From NCBI GenBank assembly GCA_036245525.1, contig BTPG01000002.1:166863501-166927500 (forward strand): 64,000 nt of DNA, in the 5' to 3' direction. The notes under the pieces were generated by a model. The model was not told the DNA's origin and ran no database searches. It was given only the letters and a program-made list of their open reading frames with translations. This stretch comes from Semisulcospira habei. Lineage: Eukaryota; Mollusca; Gastropoda; Semisulcospiridae. This document shows positions 19,233-28,390 of this stretch, piece after piece (position 1 is the first letter of the stretch; each line of letters begins with the position of its first letter). A program made the position numbers and the translations under genes.

Positions 19233-20247
19233 TGAGCAGGCCCAGAAGTTGAAGCCAGACCCTGGCTGAGAAGGAGGCCCCTACCTCCATCGAAAGCGCT
19301 AGATCGACGATCTTCTGCCGCCGGGCCAGAGGCAGGCGGACTAGATAGAGATCGGTCAGGAATTCCATCCCCAGATGTAGAAAGCGCTGAGAGGGGGTAA
19401 GATCCAATTTGCCCAGATTGAGAAGAAACCCGAGACGACGCAGGAGGAAAAGCAGGGTGTCTCTGTCTTCTTGGAGCGCCGAGGCTATCACATTTCGCAG
19501 TAGTAGGTCGTCCAAGTAATTGGAGGCCGGGCTCAGGGATCGTTGGCGGAAGTAGGCCATCACCGCGTCGAGGATCCTCGTAAAAACCCACGGACTGATG
19601 TTGAGGCCGAAGGGAAGGGCGCAGAACTTGTAAACGACTCCCCCAAAGGCAAACCGCAGGTACCTGCGAGACGACGGATGAATCGGGACGTGAAGATAGG
19701 CGTCGGACAGATCGAGGCTGATCGAGAAGTCCATCGGTCGGACGGCCGCTCGGAGGATCCTGCCTGTCTCCATCCGGAACCGAGGGGCCGAAATGAACTT
19801 GTTTAGCGCCGACAAGTCGATGACTGGGCGCCACTTGCCTCCTGGTTTGGGAACGAGAAAGAGGCGGCTGTAAAAAGCTGGCGAGTTTTGACGCGAACCA
19901 CCTCCGTCGCTGCTTTGTCGAGGAGAGCCGAAACTTCTCTGCGCAGAGCGTCCGCCAGAAAGGTGTCGAGTGGAGACTAGGTCCACAAGGGGGACCTGCG
20001 AATAGGCGGAGGGACCGGAACGAAAGCTGGAGGCCCGTAGAAACCGTGGAAAGGATCCAGGGGTCGTCTGGGAACAGCGACCTCCAATGGTCGCTGTAAA
20101 GAGACAGCCGCCCGCCGACTGGAGACCCGGGAACTGCCGACGGGGGCCGCGAAAGCGAGTCGCTGCAGGAGTGGAGACAGGTCTGGGCCACAGGTCCTTG
20201 GACAAGTCTAACTGACTGCCACGTGTCCCCGAAAAGCTGAGATCCAC
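19233..20247 (-). pseudogene. E3 reverse transcriptase
   Basis: A long frame (486 codons, 18787-20247) holds SPAFYSRLFLVPKPGGKWRP, VIDLSALNKFISAPRFRMET, SISLDLSDAYLHVPIHPSS, LPFGLNISPWVFTRILDAV, SNYLDDLLLRN (catalytic YLDD) and LGKLDLTPSQRFLHLGMEFL. All seven RT blocks are recognisable in order. The frame continues out of register into the RNase H deletion, so the polyprotein is not intact. Confidence 0.9.
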
Positions 20248-21497
20248 CTCGGGGGGCCTGTCGAAGCTGGGTCTTCACCGACTTCGGGAGATCCGCGCAG
20301 AGATGCAGAAGGGTATCCCGTCGCCAAAGACCACAATTGGCGGCCGCCGCCATGGCGTTGGTGGAGGAGTGGTAGGCGGCCCGGTTGGCCGCTAACAGGA
20401 TGGACTGCACATCGCGGAGAGGGGACGGCACCTCCAGATCCCAAGTTCCCTCCAGGCACTGGAAAGCCGCCTGGGTAGCCAAATCCAGGAACCCTGAGCA
20501 CGCCAGCGAATTTCGCACTAAGGAAGCGATCTTGTCAAGAGGACGAGGCCAAGCTTTCAAGACAATTCTGCGGCCGCCCGCCTGGACTAGGGCCGCCGTA
20601 TCCACCACCGGGAGAGGGACGGCGAAGGCTTGAGAATGTCCCGTGTACCAGGCCTGGCGGAAGCTCAAGTTAATCTCTGCAGGCCACCGTGAGACGGAGA
20701 AGAATCCCGCGTCGCCGAAGTTGTCTTGTCGTAACTGGTCAGAGAATGCATCTGTGAGGTCCCGGAAGCCGGCAAGGAAGGGACTTGCGGTGCTTGACGT
20801 GCCTTTGTGCGTCGACCATAGCGGAAGCCTGTCTCTTCATCGGGGGTGAAGGAGGACAGAAGTCGGGCGGGAGAAACTTCGCAAAAAGCCGGGAGGCCTC
20901 ATCCAAGGTGCTGATAGTCTGCGATCTGAGCGAAGGGCCGGCGATGTCCAAGGAGGAGGAGGCCGACGAGAACGCTGACAGGCGGGAAGGGGAACCCACC
21001 GCCGAATCCCGCAGGAAGATGGCCGAAGCCGAATCCGTAAGATGAAGGCTGAGGACATCCGGTTCCGAAGAACTAGACCGGCCCTCTCGTGAATGCGCAG
21101 CAAGGGGCGACCGGCTCCGAGAGAGCCGCACCGCCGCGCGAGAGAAAGACGGGGCTGCCTGCGACGCCTGCCGGGCGGAGCGTCCCGGGGACAGAGGGAC
21201 CGCGAAGGAAGGACGGTCAGCAGTGAAGCTAGATTCCGCACGCTGGTGACGGAGAACACTCTCCGAACAAAACCGGTCTAGCGACGTAGCGATCTGGTCA
21301 CACCGGGCCCGCCTGGTCGGAACGGGGGGGGGGGGGGGGGGGGGGGTGGGGGGACCGTAACGAGTCATGCCTAGCCCGCTCAAAAGAAGCGGAGCGGGGA
21401 GGGGACAAAAAAAAACAACGTGCATGCGGCCCCTGCTCCAAGTTCTCGGAGCATGGGGGACGCGTTGAGAAGTCACACCGTGCCCGCCTGGTCGGAA

Positions 21498-21536
<39 letters not shown>

Positions 21537-22645
21537 ATTCCAGAGTCACGCCAAGCCCGCTCAGGAAAAGCGGAGCGGGGAGGGGACAAGATTTGTGTAT
21601 GCGGCCCCCGCTCCAAGGCCTCGGAGCGTGGGGGACGCGTTCAGATGTCACACCGTGCCCACCTGGTCGGAATGGGGCGGGGGGGAGGGGGGGGGGGGGG
21701 GGCATTCTAGAGTCACGCCAAGCCCGCTCAGGAAAAGTGAAGCGGGGAGGGGACAATACATGAACACGTGGCCCCAGCTCAGGAGCCTCTGAGCGAGGGG
21801 GACGTGTGTCAGAGTCACACCGTGCCCACCTGGTCGGAACGGGGCAGGGGGGGGGGGGGGGGGGGGAAACTGCCTATGGTCTTGCCAAGCCCGCTCAGGC
21901 GAAGCGAAGCGGGGAGGGGACAATTTCTGAGCACGCGACCCCTGCTCAGACGCCTCGGAGCGTGGGGATGAGTGTCAACTTCACCCCTGGCCCGCCCAGA
22001 CGAGACCGGGCGGGGGAGGGACGAAAGCGAAGCTGGCCCAGCCCGCTCAGAATTAACCGAAGGAGGGGGCAGCACTGCTAAGGGCCTCAAGTCACGCTCC
22101 GACGCCTCAGAGTGTGAGAGAGAACCTCTCTTATCACGTTTCCTCTCATTCTTACTACGCTTGCGTTCTTTCAACCGCACCCGCTCAGGAGACCCAGAGT
22201 GGGGGGTGGCTGACGAACGCTCCGCTCGCCTAGACCGCTCGCTTGAAGCAGAGCGGGGGGTGAGCGAACCCGATGGGCTCAAGCCACGCACTGCCGAAGC
22301 AGAGCGTGGGGAGCGCGACTCCGAAACTCGCCTACCCTGCTCCGAAGACTCGGAGTGGGGAGGGAGAACCTGTGAGGTAATAGTGCAAGAAAAGAAAAGG
22401 AGCAGTGCCCGAGGAGCCGACGTAACGACGACTACCCTGTGGAGGATTCCGGGGAGACTGAAGCGGCCGGGAGGGCCGGTCGCGCCTGTAGAAGTCCCAC
22501 ATCTGCGACCACCAATCTTCCATCCACTCGTCACACACGTCCTGTCCGATGAACAGCCCGAGCACGGTAAGCAGGCGTCGTGGGCGTCGGAGGGCCACTG
22601 AAAGTCCCCGCAAATACGGCAAGACTTCAACACAGGGGTAGCCAT
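20160..22645 (-). pseudogene. E3 gag with polyproline-rich tandem modules
   Basis: It begins near 22645 with SCRICGDFQWPSDAHDACLP and CSGC (Cys/His finger), then runs rich in Ser-Pro-Glu-Arg (SGSPERVRLKERKRSKNERK). Between about 21290 and 22030 four to five tandem units each encode an FASPERAWRD-like stretch followed by a C-tract (polyproline) and a CPLPA..LSGLG segment. The core follows (KRQASAMVDAQRHVKHRKSL, MSFRQAWYTGHSQAFAVPLP, RNSLACSGFLDLATQAAFQ, LRQAPRGGSQLFGDTWQSV). Long G runs on the plus strand cause frame changes. Confidence 0.75.
21290..22030. repeat. Tandem units of about 150 to 190 bp inside E3 gag, each with a G run
   Basis: Each unit contains TCACACCGTGCCC, CCTGGTCGGAACGGGG, a G tract of variable length (23 G at 21324, 36 G at 21499), AAGCCCGCTCAGGAAAAGCG and GAGCGGGGAGGGGACA. 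E6 carries a parallel array at 48190-48760. Confidence 0.8.
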
Positions 22646-22953
22646 AGCGTCACTGAAAAACCCGTACGAAGGCTAAAAGTCAAGTCACACTCCTACCAAG
22701 TTCACAAAGTCACGTGCGGAAGCCAACCACAAGGTCACTGGCGAAGCTCACTGAAAGTCAAAGCCAGTCCGAACTGGACGGCGCTCAGTTCAAACACAGT
22801 AGTCCACAAACTACGAGTAGGAGAGAAGTCAACAAAGTAGAGAGTCCAAGGTATGAAAAACCCTCAAAGTCGAAGGCCAAAAAACTATCAAACTCTGGTA
22901 GAAAAAGTTTCCGAATGGAGTAAGGCAAAAACTCGACCGTCCACGGTCGAGCC

Positions 22954-23502
22954 GAATCGGTAAAGCCAGAGCAGCCTTTCTCCAGTTGAAAAAAGTGTGG
23001 AGCTCCAGAGAGCTGTCACAACACACCAAAGTCCGGATTTTCAACTCCAATGTAAAAGCAGTTCTCTTATATGAAGCAGAGACTTGGAGATTGACAAAAA
23101 CCACAGTCAACAGAGTACAGATCTTCATGAACAGTTGCCTTAGAAGAATTTTGAAAATCCACTGGCCAGAGAAGATCAGCAACGTCAGACTCTGGGAGAG
23201 AACAGAGCAGATAACAGCAGAGAATGAAATTGGGCGAAGAAGATGGGGATGGATCGGTCACAGTCTGAGAAAGCCAGCTTCCAGTATCACTAGGCAGGCA
23301 TTGTCATGGAACCCACAGGGAAAGAGGAAAAGAGGTAGGCCGAGAAACTCCTGGCGTCGAGACCTCCAAGCAGACATCAAGAGACTGGGAACCACCTGGA
23401 GTAGAATCGAAGGAGAAGCACAGGACAGGAGTTGCTGGAGGTCTCTCGTCGACGGCCTATACCCGGGTAGGGGTGACAGGCGTAAGTAAGTAAGTAAGTA
23501 AG
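22954..23502 (+). mobile_element. 5'-truncated RTE-like LINE inside E3, 13-bp target duplication
   Basis: 549 bp flanked by CCACGGTCGAGCC at 22941-22953 and 23503-23515. The only frame (22986-23489) gives the C-terminal part of a LINE protein: YEAETWRLTKTTVNRVQIF, RRILKIHWPEKISNVRLW, GRRRWGWIGHSLRKP, NPQGKRKRGRPRNSWRRD and a stop after GRGDRRK. A (GTAA)n tail follows. E6 shows the uninterrupted sequence at 49668-49690, so the insertion is younger than the E3/E6 split. Orientation is opposite to E3. Confidence 0.92.
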
Positions 23503-23516
23503 CCACGGTCGAGCCA

Positions 23517-23710
23517 TGAGTGAAACTGACAGGGTCGCCCTACGGATGCCGGGATAGGGTAGTAAGGGGAGGCCACCCGGGGCCCCGGTGCGTGGATCCC
23601 CGGTGTCTCCTCCCCAGTTGTGTGGGTTACACAACTTTTGGCTGAAATCTGTAGGCAATTGAGTGTATTCCAGATAGTAATGCCATCGGTAATGTATTTT
23701 GAAAAAACAA
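23517..23710. repeat. Right ITR of E3
   Basis: Inverted copy of the left ITR with only a few differences; the LINE insertion lies just inside it. Confidence 0.9.
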
Positions 23711-23713
23711 ATG

Positions 23714-24235
23714 CTAAGAACAAGCACGAAACAAATTACTATCATATCCAACTAAGAAAGAACATGCGTTGAAAGAACAATCATGAAACTATCCACTATA
23801 AGTATAACAACCATCCAAGAAAGAAAGATGCTTTGAAAGAACACGCGCAAAGCAAAACAGAGCAACTAAAATAACTATCTACTCAAGATACATACTTCGA
23901 CTGAACGAGCATGAAACAATTTACTAAAATTACCAACTAGGAAAGAAACACCTTTTGTTCCACAAACTACAAAGCACAAAACAATGTACTAAAATAACCA
24001 ACAAAGATACACGCTTCGAAAGACAAAGCAAAACAAATTATACTCATGAGCAAAAGAAATGCAACATTTTTTTTTACATAGTGTTTCCGAAGATTCCCAA
24101 AATGTTGCATTCTTTTGCTCGTCAGTATACTCAAATAACCAACTAAGAAAGATGTGTACACACTTCGAAAGACAAGCAAGAAACAATTTACTGAAATAAC
24201 CAACTAAGAAACAAACATAGAATAATAGTATTTTA
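23714..24235. repeat. Minisatellite of about 60 bp, target of E3
   Basis: Diverged units share AACCAACTAAGAAAGAAACA, GCTTCGAAAGA and AAGCACGAAACAATTTACTA. The array begins before E3 (16968-16988) and resumes after it, and a further partial unit is at 24440-24500. A small MITE interrupts it at 24041. Confidence 0.75.
24041..24127. mobile_element. 87-bp mariner-like MITE
   Basis: TACTCATGAGCAAAAGAAAT and GCAACATTTT at the left are inverted at the right (AATGTTGCATTCTTTTGCTC then GTCAGTA), with TA on both outer sides. The interior is about 25 bp. TA target sites and near-complete palindromy point to a mariner/Tc1-mobilised MITE. Confidence 0.7.
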
Positions 24236-24649
24236 ATATATAATTTATAAGTTTAGCGCATCAATATTACTAATAGCATAGTTCTTAATTCTGCATGGAT
24301 GGGGCCTGTGTGACTGGATGTATTTGTGTGCGTATGTCTGTCTTATCCATTTTTACTTTCAGTTGATATATTTATACGCTCCTGTCCAAATTGGAATTGC
24401 CCCTTTGTGGGATAAATAAAGCTTTTTGACTTGACATGCTTCGAAAAAAATATCACGAAACAATTTACTATAATAACCAAGAAAGAAAGCACAAAACAGT
24501 TCTAAATTGTTTTGTGCTTGACCATTCAAAGCGTGTTTCTTTTTATCTTGGTTATTTCCTTGCATATTACAAGCTTGACAGTCAAGTTGTATTTCTGTTC
24601 TGAGAAGGGGGTAACAACCAAACAAGTGAACATGGTCATATCACACTAC

Positions 24650-24732
24650 CTGCCGCTCTTGCCTGCTCTTGCTGTTCGCCCCACACGATGAACATAGTGT
24701 TTCAGTGTGCTGGGCATGGTAAAGTTAATCAC
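24650..24732 (-). CDS. DDX27: DDX27-like helicase exon: motif VI
   Basis: 83 nt with acceptor ATTATAG and donor GTAGTG. It encodes VINFTMPSTLKHYVHRVGRT and ARAGKSG, ending with AG of an Arg codon. HRVGRTARAG is DEAD-box motif VI, whose arginines contact the ATP gamma-phosphate across the domain interface, and VINFTMP..KHYVHRVGRTARAG is nearly invariant in DDX27. Confidence 0.96.
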
Positions 24733-25257
24733 CTATAATAAGAAAAAATAAAATTTATTTTACTTTTTGGCACAGTGGTATAATTATAACAGTACAGACA
24801 CATTTGAAATACAGCTGACAACACTTTTATCAAGGTCAGATGTAGCACATTTTCTAAAGAAATCCGGAATAAGCCCTTGTTTAAGGTACACCAGTAAGCA
24901 CAAAGCCCTCATGCCAATGCTGACCACATCTGGCCTGCGCACACTGGCATGGACCAACTGCAGCCGACATTAATCTAATGACATTTTGCTCACTCAGACT
25001 TTGTTTATATATTTTACAACAAACTTTGGACATAACACACAGGCAGTTTATACCTGCAACTGCTGTAAACGTGAATGACACTTTCAGTTCCATAAATGAT
25101 TGATTAACGAGGAGAGTGCTGTCATCAGACATGAAACCAGGTTGAGATCAAATTGTCGGAAATGAATAAGCGGAGGGGGGGGGGGGTGTTGAGAGAGAAA
25201 AGGTGCGTGACGGACATACTAGACCTTGCTTCCAGGGTCCGAAGAAATCTATAAGCA
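24733..25257. other. Host intron sequence
   Basis: AT-rich intron with a short G run near 25176-25187. No gene or bounded element is recognised. Confidence 0.5.
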
Positions 25258-25288
<31 letters not shown>

Positions 25289-25735
25289 AAGGTTGCACCT
25301 CGAAAACTCACCGGATATAGAAGCTGTCGTCATCAAATTTTGGGCCACACTGTACGATTGTGCGCTGTGCCATTTTAAAACGAAAACGGTAGCTTCAGCT
25401 ACTTCCGGTAACAGCGATTTCAGCAAAGAGCAAAATGCGAATACGGCACAATAGCGATACAATCGAATCGCTTTTTTTTCTTTTCCCTCCTACGGCAGAA
25501 TCTTGTCATTTGTGCGGCGGAAAGCTTACCTTCAACAGCGGAAAATCGCCGAAAGGCACAGGCCTGCTACATTCATCTTATAGTATAAGCAATGAGTTCA
25601 AGAAAAATGTAAAATTCAACATGTAAACATGCACCATAATTCAAAAAAATTTTCTCAATGAATTTGCACTGATCTAAAAATAACCAAAATGCATGAAAAA
25701 AAATCGGATTTCTGAAAAAATTCGGAAAAGACCCA
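25258..25735 (+). repeat. Dispersed repeat R3, copy 1
   Basis: Begins at a run of 30 G and shares ACGATTGTGCGCTGTGCCAT, CAAAGAGCAAAATGCGAATA, GAATCTTGTCATTTGTGCGG and a long 3' AT-rich part (TAAACATGCACCATAATTC) with 42395-42890. No coding frame or terminal repeats are seen; orientation is arbitrary. Confidence 0.75.
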
Positions 25736-26050
25736 TGTCTGTGTCATTTTAATGACCTTACAAAATGAAAGGAAAACAAAATGACCTTTACAAAATGAAA
25801 GGATACATTAAGATTTGATCAAACCCTATTCAGAAAAGTACTGTAAGTGTCAAGACCATATAACAGTTGTGGGCAATGGAGCAGCTGTGATAGTTCAAGA
25901 GTGATGTCAACAGATCATGAGTATTTGTGTTTCTGTCCTCTAAGGTTTTATACACAAATCTCAACTTAGCTTATATGGAACCCTAGCTGTAATTTGTTCT
26001 CACTTCATTTTGACCTTAAAAAATATTAAAGGTACCTATTGTACACTTAC

Positions 26051-26149
26051 AGTTTTCACCCCCTCGATGTCCAAACCTCTGGATGCTAGGTCAGTCGCAA
26101 GCAAGACGTCCACCGCCCCCTCCTTGAACTTCTTCAAAGTTTCCAGTCT
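26051..26149 (-). CDS. DDX27: DDX27-like helicase exon: motif V
   Basis: 99 nt (33 codons, phase 0 at both ends), acceptor TTCTTCCTCAG, donor GTAAGTG. It encodes [20 protein letters not shown] and [24 protein letters not shown] is motif V of RecA domain 2, used for RNA binding and ATP coupling. The upstream intron is the 14.9-kb one holding the three-level transposon nest. Confidence 0.96.
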
Positions 26150-26275
26150 CTGAGGAAGAATTAGGATTTGACATTTAACCCCTTCACTGCCACTGTACGT
26201 ACATTCATTCAATGACCAAAAGCCAACACCGTCCAAGAAACATGGATACAGTTGCGGGAGCTTATGAGGATATTG

Positions 26276-26524
26276 TGACCTGTTCCCACGAAAGGGACCA
26301 TAAGTCGCTTTCGGCCGAATGGAGCTACAGGCCGAAAAGGGTCCACCGGGTCATCTTGGGTCAGTTCAAGTGATCAACTTTAAATGCATGTTTCTTGCTT
26401 AATAACAGGTCTACAACAATAGTTTTTGCATCAAATTAATTTGTATTGCTAGTAGATTGTAATGGTGTAAATATCTCAAAACTTAAAATTTCCGACTTAT
26501 GGTCCCTTTCGTGGGAACGGGTCA
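26276..26524. mobile_element. 249-bp MITE with about 31-bp terminal inverted repeats
   Basis: TGACCTGTTCCCACGAAAGG continuing GACCATAAGTCG at 26276-26307 is inverted at 26493-26524 with one mismatch. The interior is non-coding. It ends six bases before the Tc1-like element. No clear target duplication could be read. Confidence 0.75.
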
Positions 26525-26530
26525 TATATA

Positions 26531-26781
26531 CTAATGGGTCAAAACTTAAGGGCCACCCCACTTTTTTATGTCATTGTTTATCATCGCAAGTACGCTAATA
26601 AAATACAATGTTTGTTCAGTCCAAATGGGTTAAAAGTTGACCTTAGACAGTCCACTGTACAGGGAACAATAGACACCAATTCATCAATTTCCACGAACAT
26701 TTCAAATGCACGTGAAACATCGTCAGTTTTTGTGAAAAGCTGTGCAATATTGGCAAGCGTATCAAAGGCAGGCAGGTTGAA
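26531..26781 (+). mobile_element. Tc1-like transposon, left arm
   Basis: After TA (26529-26530) the arm starts CTAATGGGTCAAAACTTAAG GGCCAC, the inverted counterpart of the sequence ending at 40555, which is followed by TA. The arm is cut at 26781 by E5 and resumes at 39199. With insertions removed the transposon is about 1.6 kb, the usual Tc1 length. Confidence 0.85.
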
Positions 26782-26816
26782 AAATGTATTTTTTTCTAAA
26801 ATGTATTTTTTCGAAA
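26782..26816 (-). mobile_element. Detached left tip of DIRS element E5
   Basis: 35 bp: AATGTATTTTTTTCTAAAAT then GTATTTTTTCGAAA. These are the outermost left-terminal bases that E5 lacks at 33138, and E4 lies exactly between the two parts. The sequence matches the corresponding part of the E5 ICR. Confidence 0.85.
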
Positions 26817-26850
26817 AATTAATTTTTCTCTAAAATGTATTTTTTCGAAA

Positions 26851-27055
26851 AATACTTACCGATGACATGACTGTCAGGAAATAGTCTACTTGCTTACCAA
26901 TTTTAGCCTAAGACCCAAAGGGTCCCTCCAGGAGGCTCTCGGGGATCCCTAACAGGGACGAGAGTAGCCTCCCCTGCCCATCCGGTCACGTGCCCGGTGG
27001 TGTCTCCTTTAGCCAGTTGTCTACGGAGTTACCAGCGGCAAGCTGGGGAGGAGGG
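26851..27055. repeat. Left ITR of E4
   Basis: Inverted at 32950-33137. Contains GGGATCCCTAACAGGGACGA and CACGTGCCCGGTGGTGTCTC. Confidence 0.92.
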
Positions 27056-27066
27056 AGGGACCTCCG

Positions 27067-27172
27067 AGTCATGTCATCGGTAAGTATTTTTCGAAAAAAT
27101 ACATTTTAGAGAAAAATTAATTTGTTTCCTCAAAACACATTACTGATGACATGACTGTCAGGAAGAATGCCA
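27067..27172. repeat. ICR of E4
   Basis: Reverse complement reads GTGTTTTGAGGAAACAAATT running into AATTTTTCTCTAAAATG, matching the right tip joined to the left tip of this same copy, including its ATTAATTTT variant instead of ATGAATTTT. That copy-specific match is strong evidence for the DIRS circle model. Confidence 0.93.
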
Positions 27173-27278
27173 AAAAGGAGGAGGGTGCCGCACAATCCCT
27201 TTCAGAAACCTCATTAGGGATGAGGACGGCCCGTCACTCCTGATCACACACTCCCGACAATTTTAGCGAAGTGCATAC

Positions 27279-28390
27279 CTAAGGCGCCGGGGGCGCCTGG
27301 AGGGAGTGCTGTGCCGCAGAGATGTCGCCCACCAGTGAGAGGTTGTCGTGCTGGACTGTCAGGTCGCGGAGGTAGAAGCGGGCAAAGGTGGTTTCGGCCC
27401 GCCACCCCACTGCAGCCACAATGTCCTTAACCACGCAGTTGCGGTCAAAGGTGAGACTTGCGGCCATAGCGCGAACTTCATGGGCGCGTATCCTGAGGGC
27501 CTCGGCTCCCTGTGGGGAGAGGTCGTGATAGGCGGACCGTATTACCCAGCGGAGCCAGGAGGAGATCGTTTGGGCAGAGATGTCAGTTCTGCCGGCGGTC
27601 AGAGGCAAAAAGAGACGAGTCCGTCCCCTCCGTACGGACTTGGAGCGACGCAGGTAGATACGGAGTGCACGCACCGGATCTTGCTGCCGAGTCTCCCGAG
27701 GAAGGTCGGGCCCTTTAAGCGGCCGAATAGCGATGACCTGAGGCGCCGTCAAGGGAGATCTAGTCTTAGCGAGAAAGGAAGGATCCGGGAGAAGCTGAAC
27801 GGAGCCATCCACTCGGAACTGCAGGCAGGAAGGGCGAGACGAGAGCGCGTGGAGCTCGCTGACGCGGGCTGCCATGGCGAGGGCCACTAGGAAGCAGGTC
27901 TTCCGAGTCACGTCCGCAAAGCTGGCCAGATGGAGCGGTTCGAAACGGTGCGAATTCAGCCAGGTGAGGACCCAGGGGAGGTCCCAGCGTGGAACGAGGG
28001 AGCGGGAAACCGGCCGCTGCAAGCCGAAATGCGCCATAAGATCGGCCAGGTCCTTGCAGGCGCCAGGGTCGGGACGGCCGAGGTGACGGTAGGTGTCGGC
28101 AATCATGGAGAGATAGCCACGGATCGTGATGGGAGCCAAACCTTGGTCTTGGAAGAGCCAGAGGAAGAAGTCCGCGAGCTGAGGGGTCGTCAGGTCGACA
28201 GGGGAGAGACGATGGTCAGAGCACCAGGCACGAAGCACTCGCCACTTTCCCTCGTAGACACATCTGGTGGAAGGTCTGTGGGCTGAAGCGATAGCGTCCA
28301 CTGCTGCACTCGAGAAGCCTCTAGCGGAGAGGGCGTGCCGCACAATCGCCAGGCGTGTAGGAGAAGTTGCTCGGGGCAGGGGTGGAAGAG
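27279..28390 (-). CDS. E4 tyrosine recombinase (DIRS integrase)
   Basis: Last third of a 961-codon open frame. The N-terminal SAM-like part reads RLAIVRHALSARGFSSAAVD, RPSTRCVYEGKWRVLRAWC, LADFFLWLFQDQGLAPITIR and GYLSMIADTYRHLGRPDPGA. The catalytic part has AARVSELHAL (Arg I), IRAHEVRAMAAS (HxxR), VKDIVAAVGWRAETTFARF and YLRDL, with the nucleophilic Tyr codon at 27372-27374 and 31 codons to the stop. It should join the circular cDNA to the target. The start is uncertain; the frame overlaps the end of the RT frame by about 200 bp, as usual in DIRS elements, so translation may need reinitiation or frameshifting. Confidence 0.9.

Larger units (their letters stand above)
16989..23710 (-). mobile_element. 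DIRS-type retrotransposon E3
   Basis: 6722 bp including a LINE insertion. The left tip is ATGAATTTTTTTTC (16989) and the right tip TTTTGAAAAAACAA (23710) followed by ATG. Flanks join as AAGAAAGAAAC-ATG-CTAAGAACAAG, which matches the unit of the adjacent minisatellite, so the pre-insertion site can be read directly. The two ITRs differ at only a few positions over about 190 bp. The RT keeps YLDD and the recombinase keeps HxxR and Tyr, but RNase H is gutted and Gag is frameshifted. E6 is its closest relative. Confidence 0.93.

Noticed and set aside
21298..21756. Proline-rich frames around the G runs as independent genes
   Set aside because: Proline in that frame is simply the reading of the C tract; they are parts of E3 gag in several registers.
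23955..24203. Small frames at 23.9-24.2 kb
   Set aside because: They fall in a minisatellite and a MITE; no family similarity.
27279..28390. Recombinase taken as a phage or bacterial integrase
   Set aside because: HEVR and FYLRD blocks are tyrosine-recombinase features, but the linked RT, RNase H, ITR and ICR identify a eukaryotic DIRS element.
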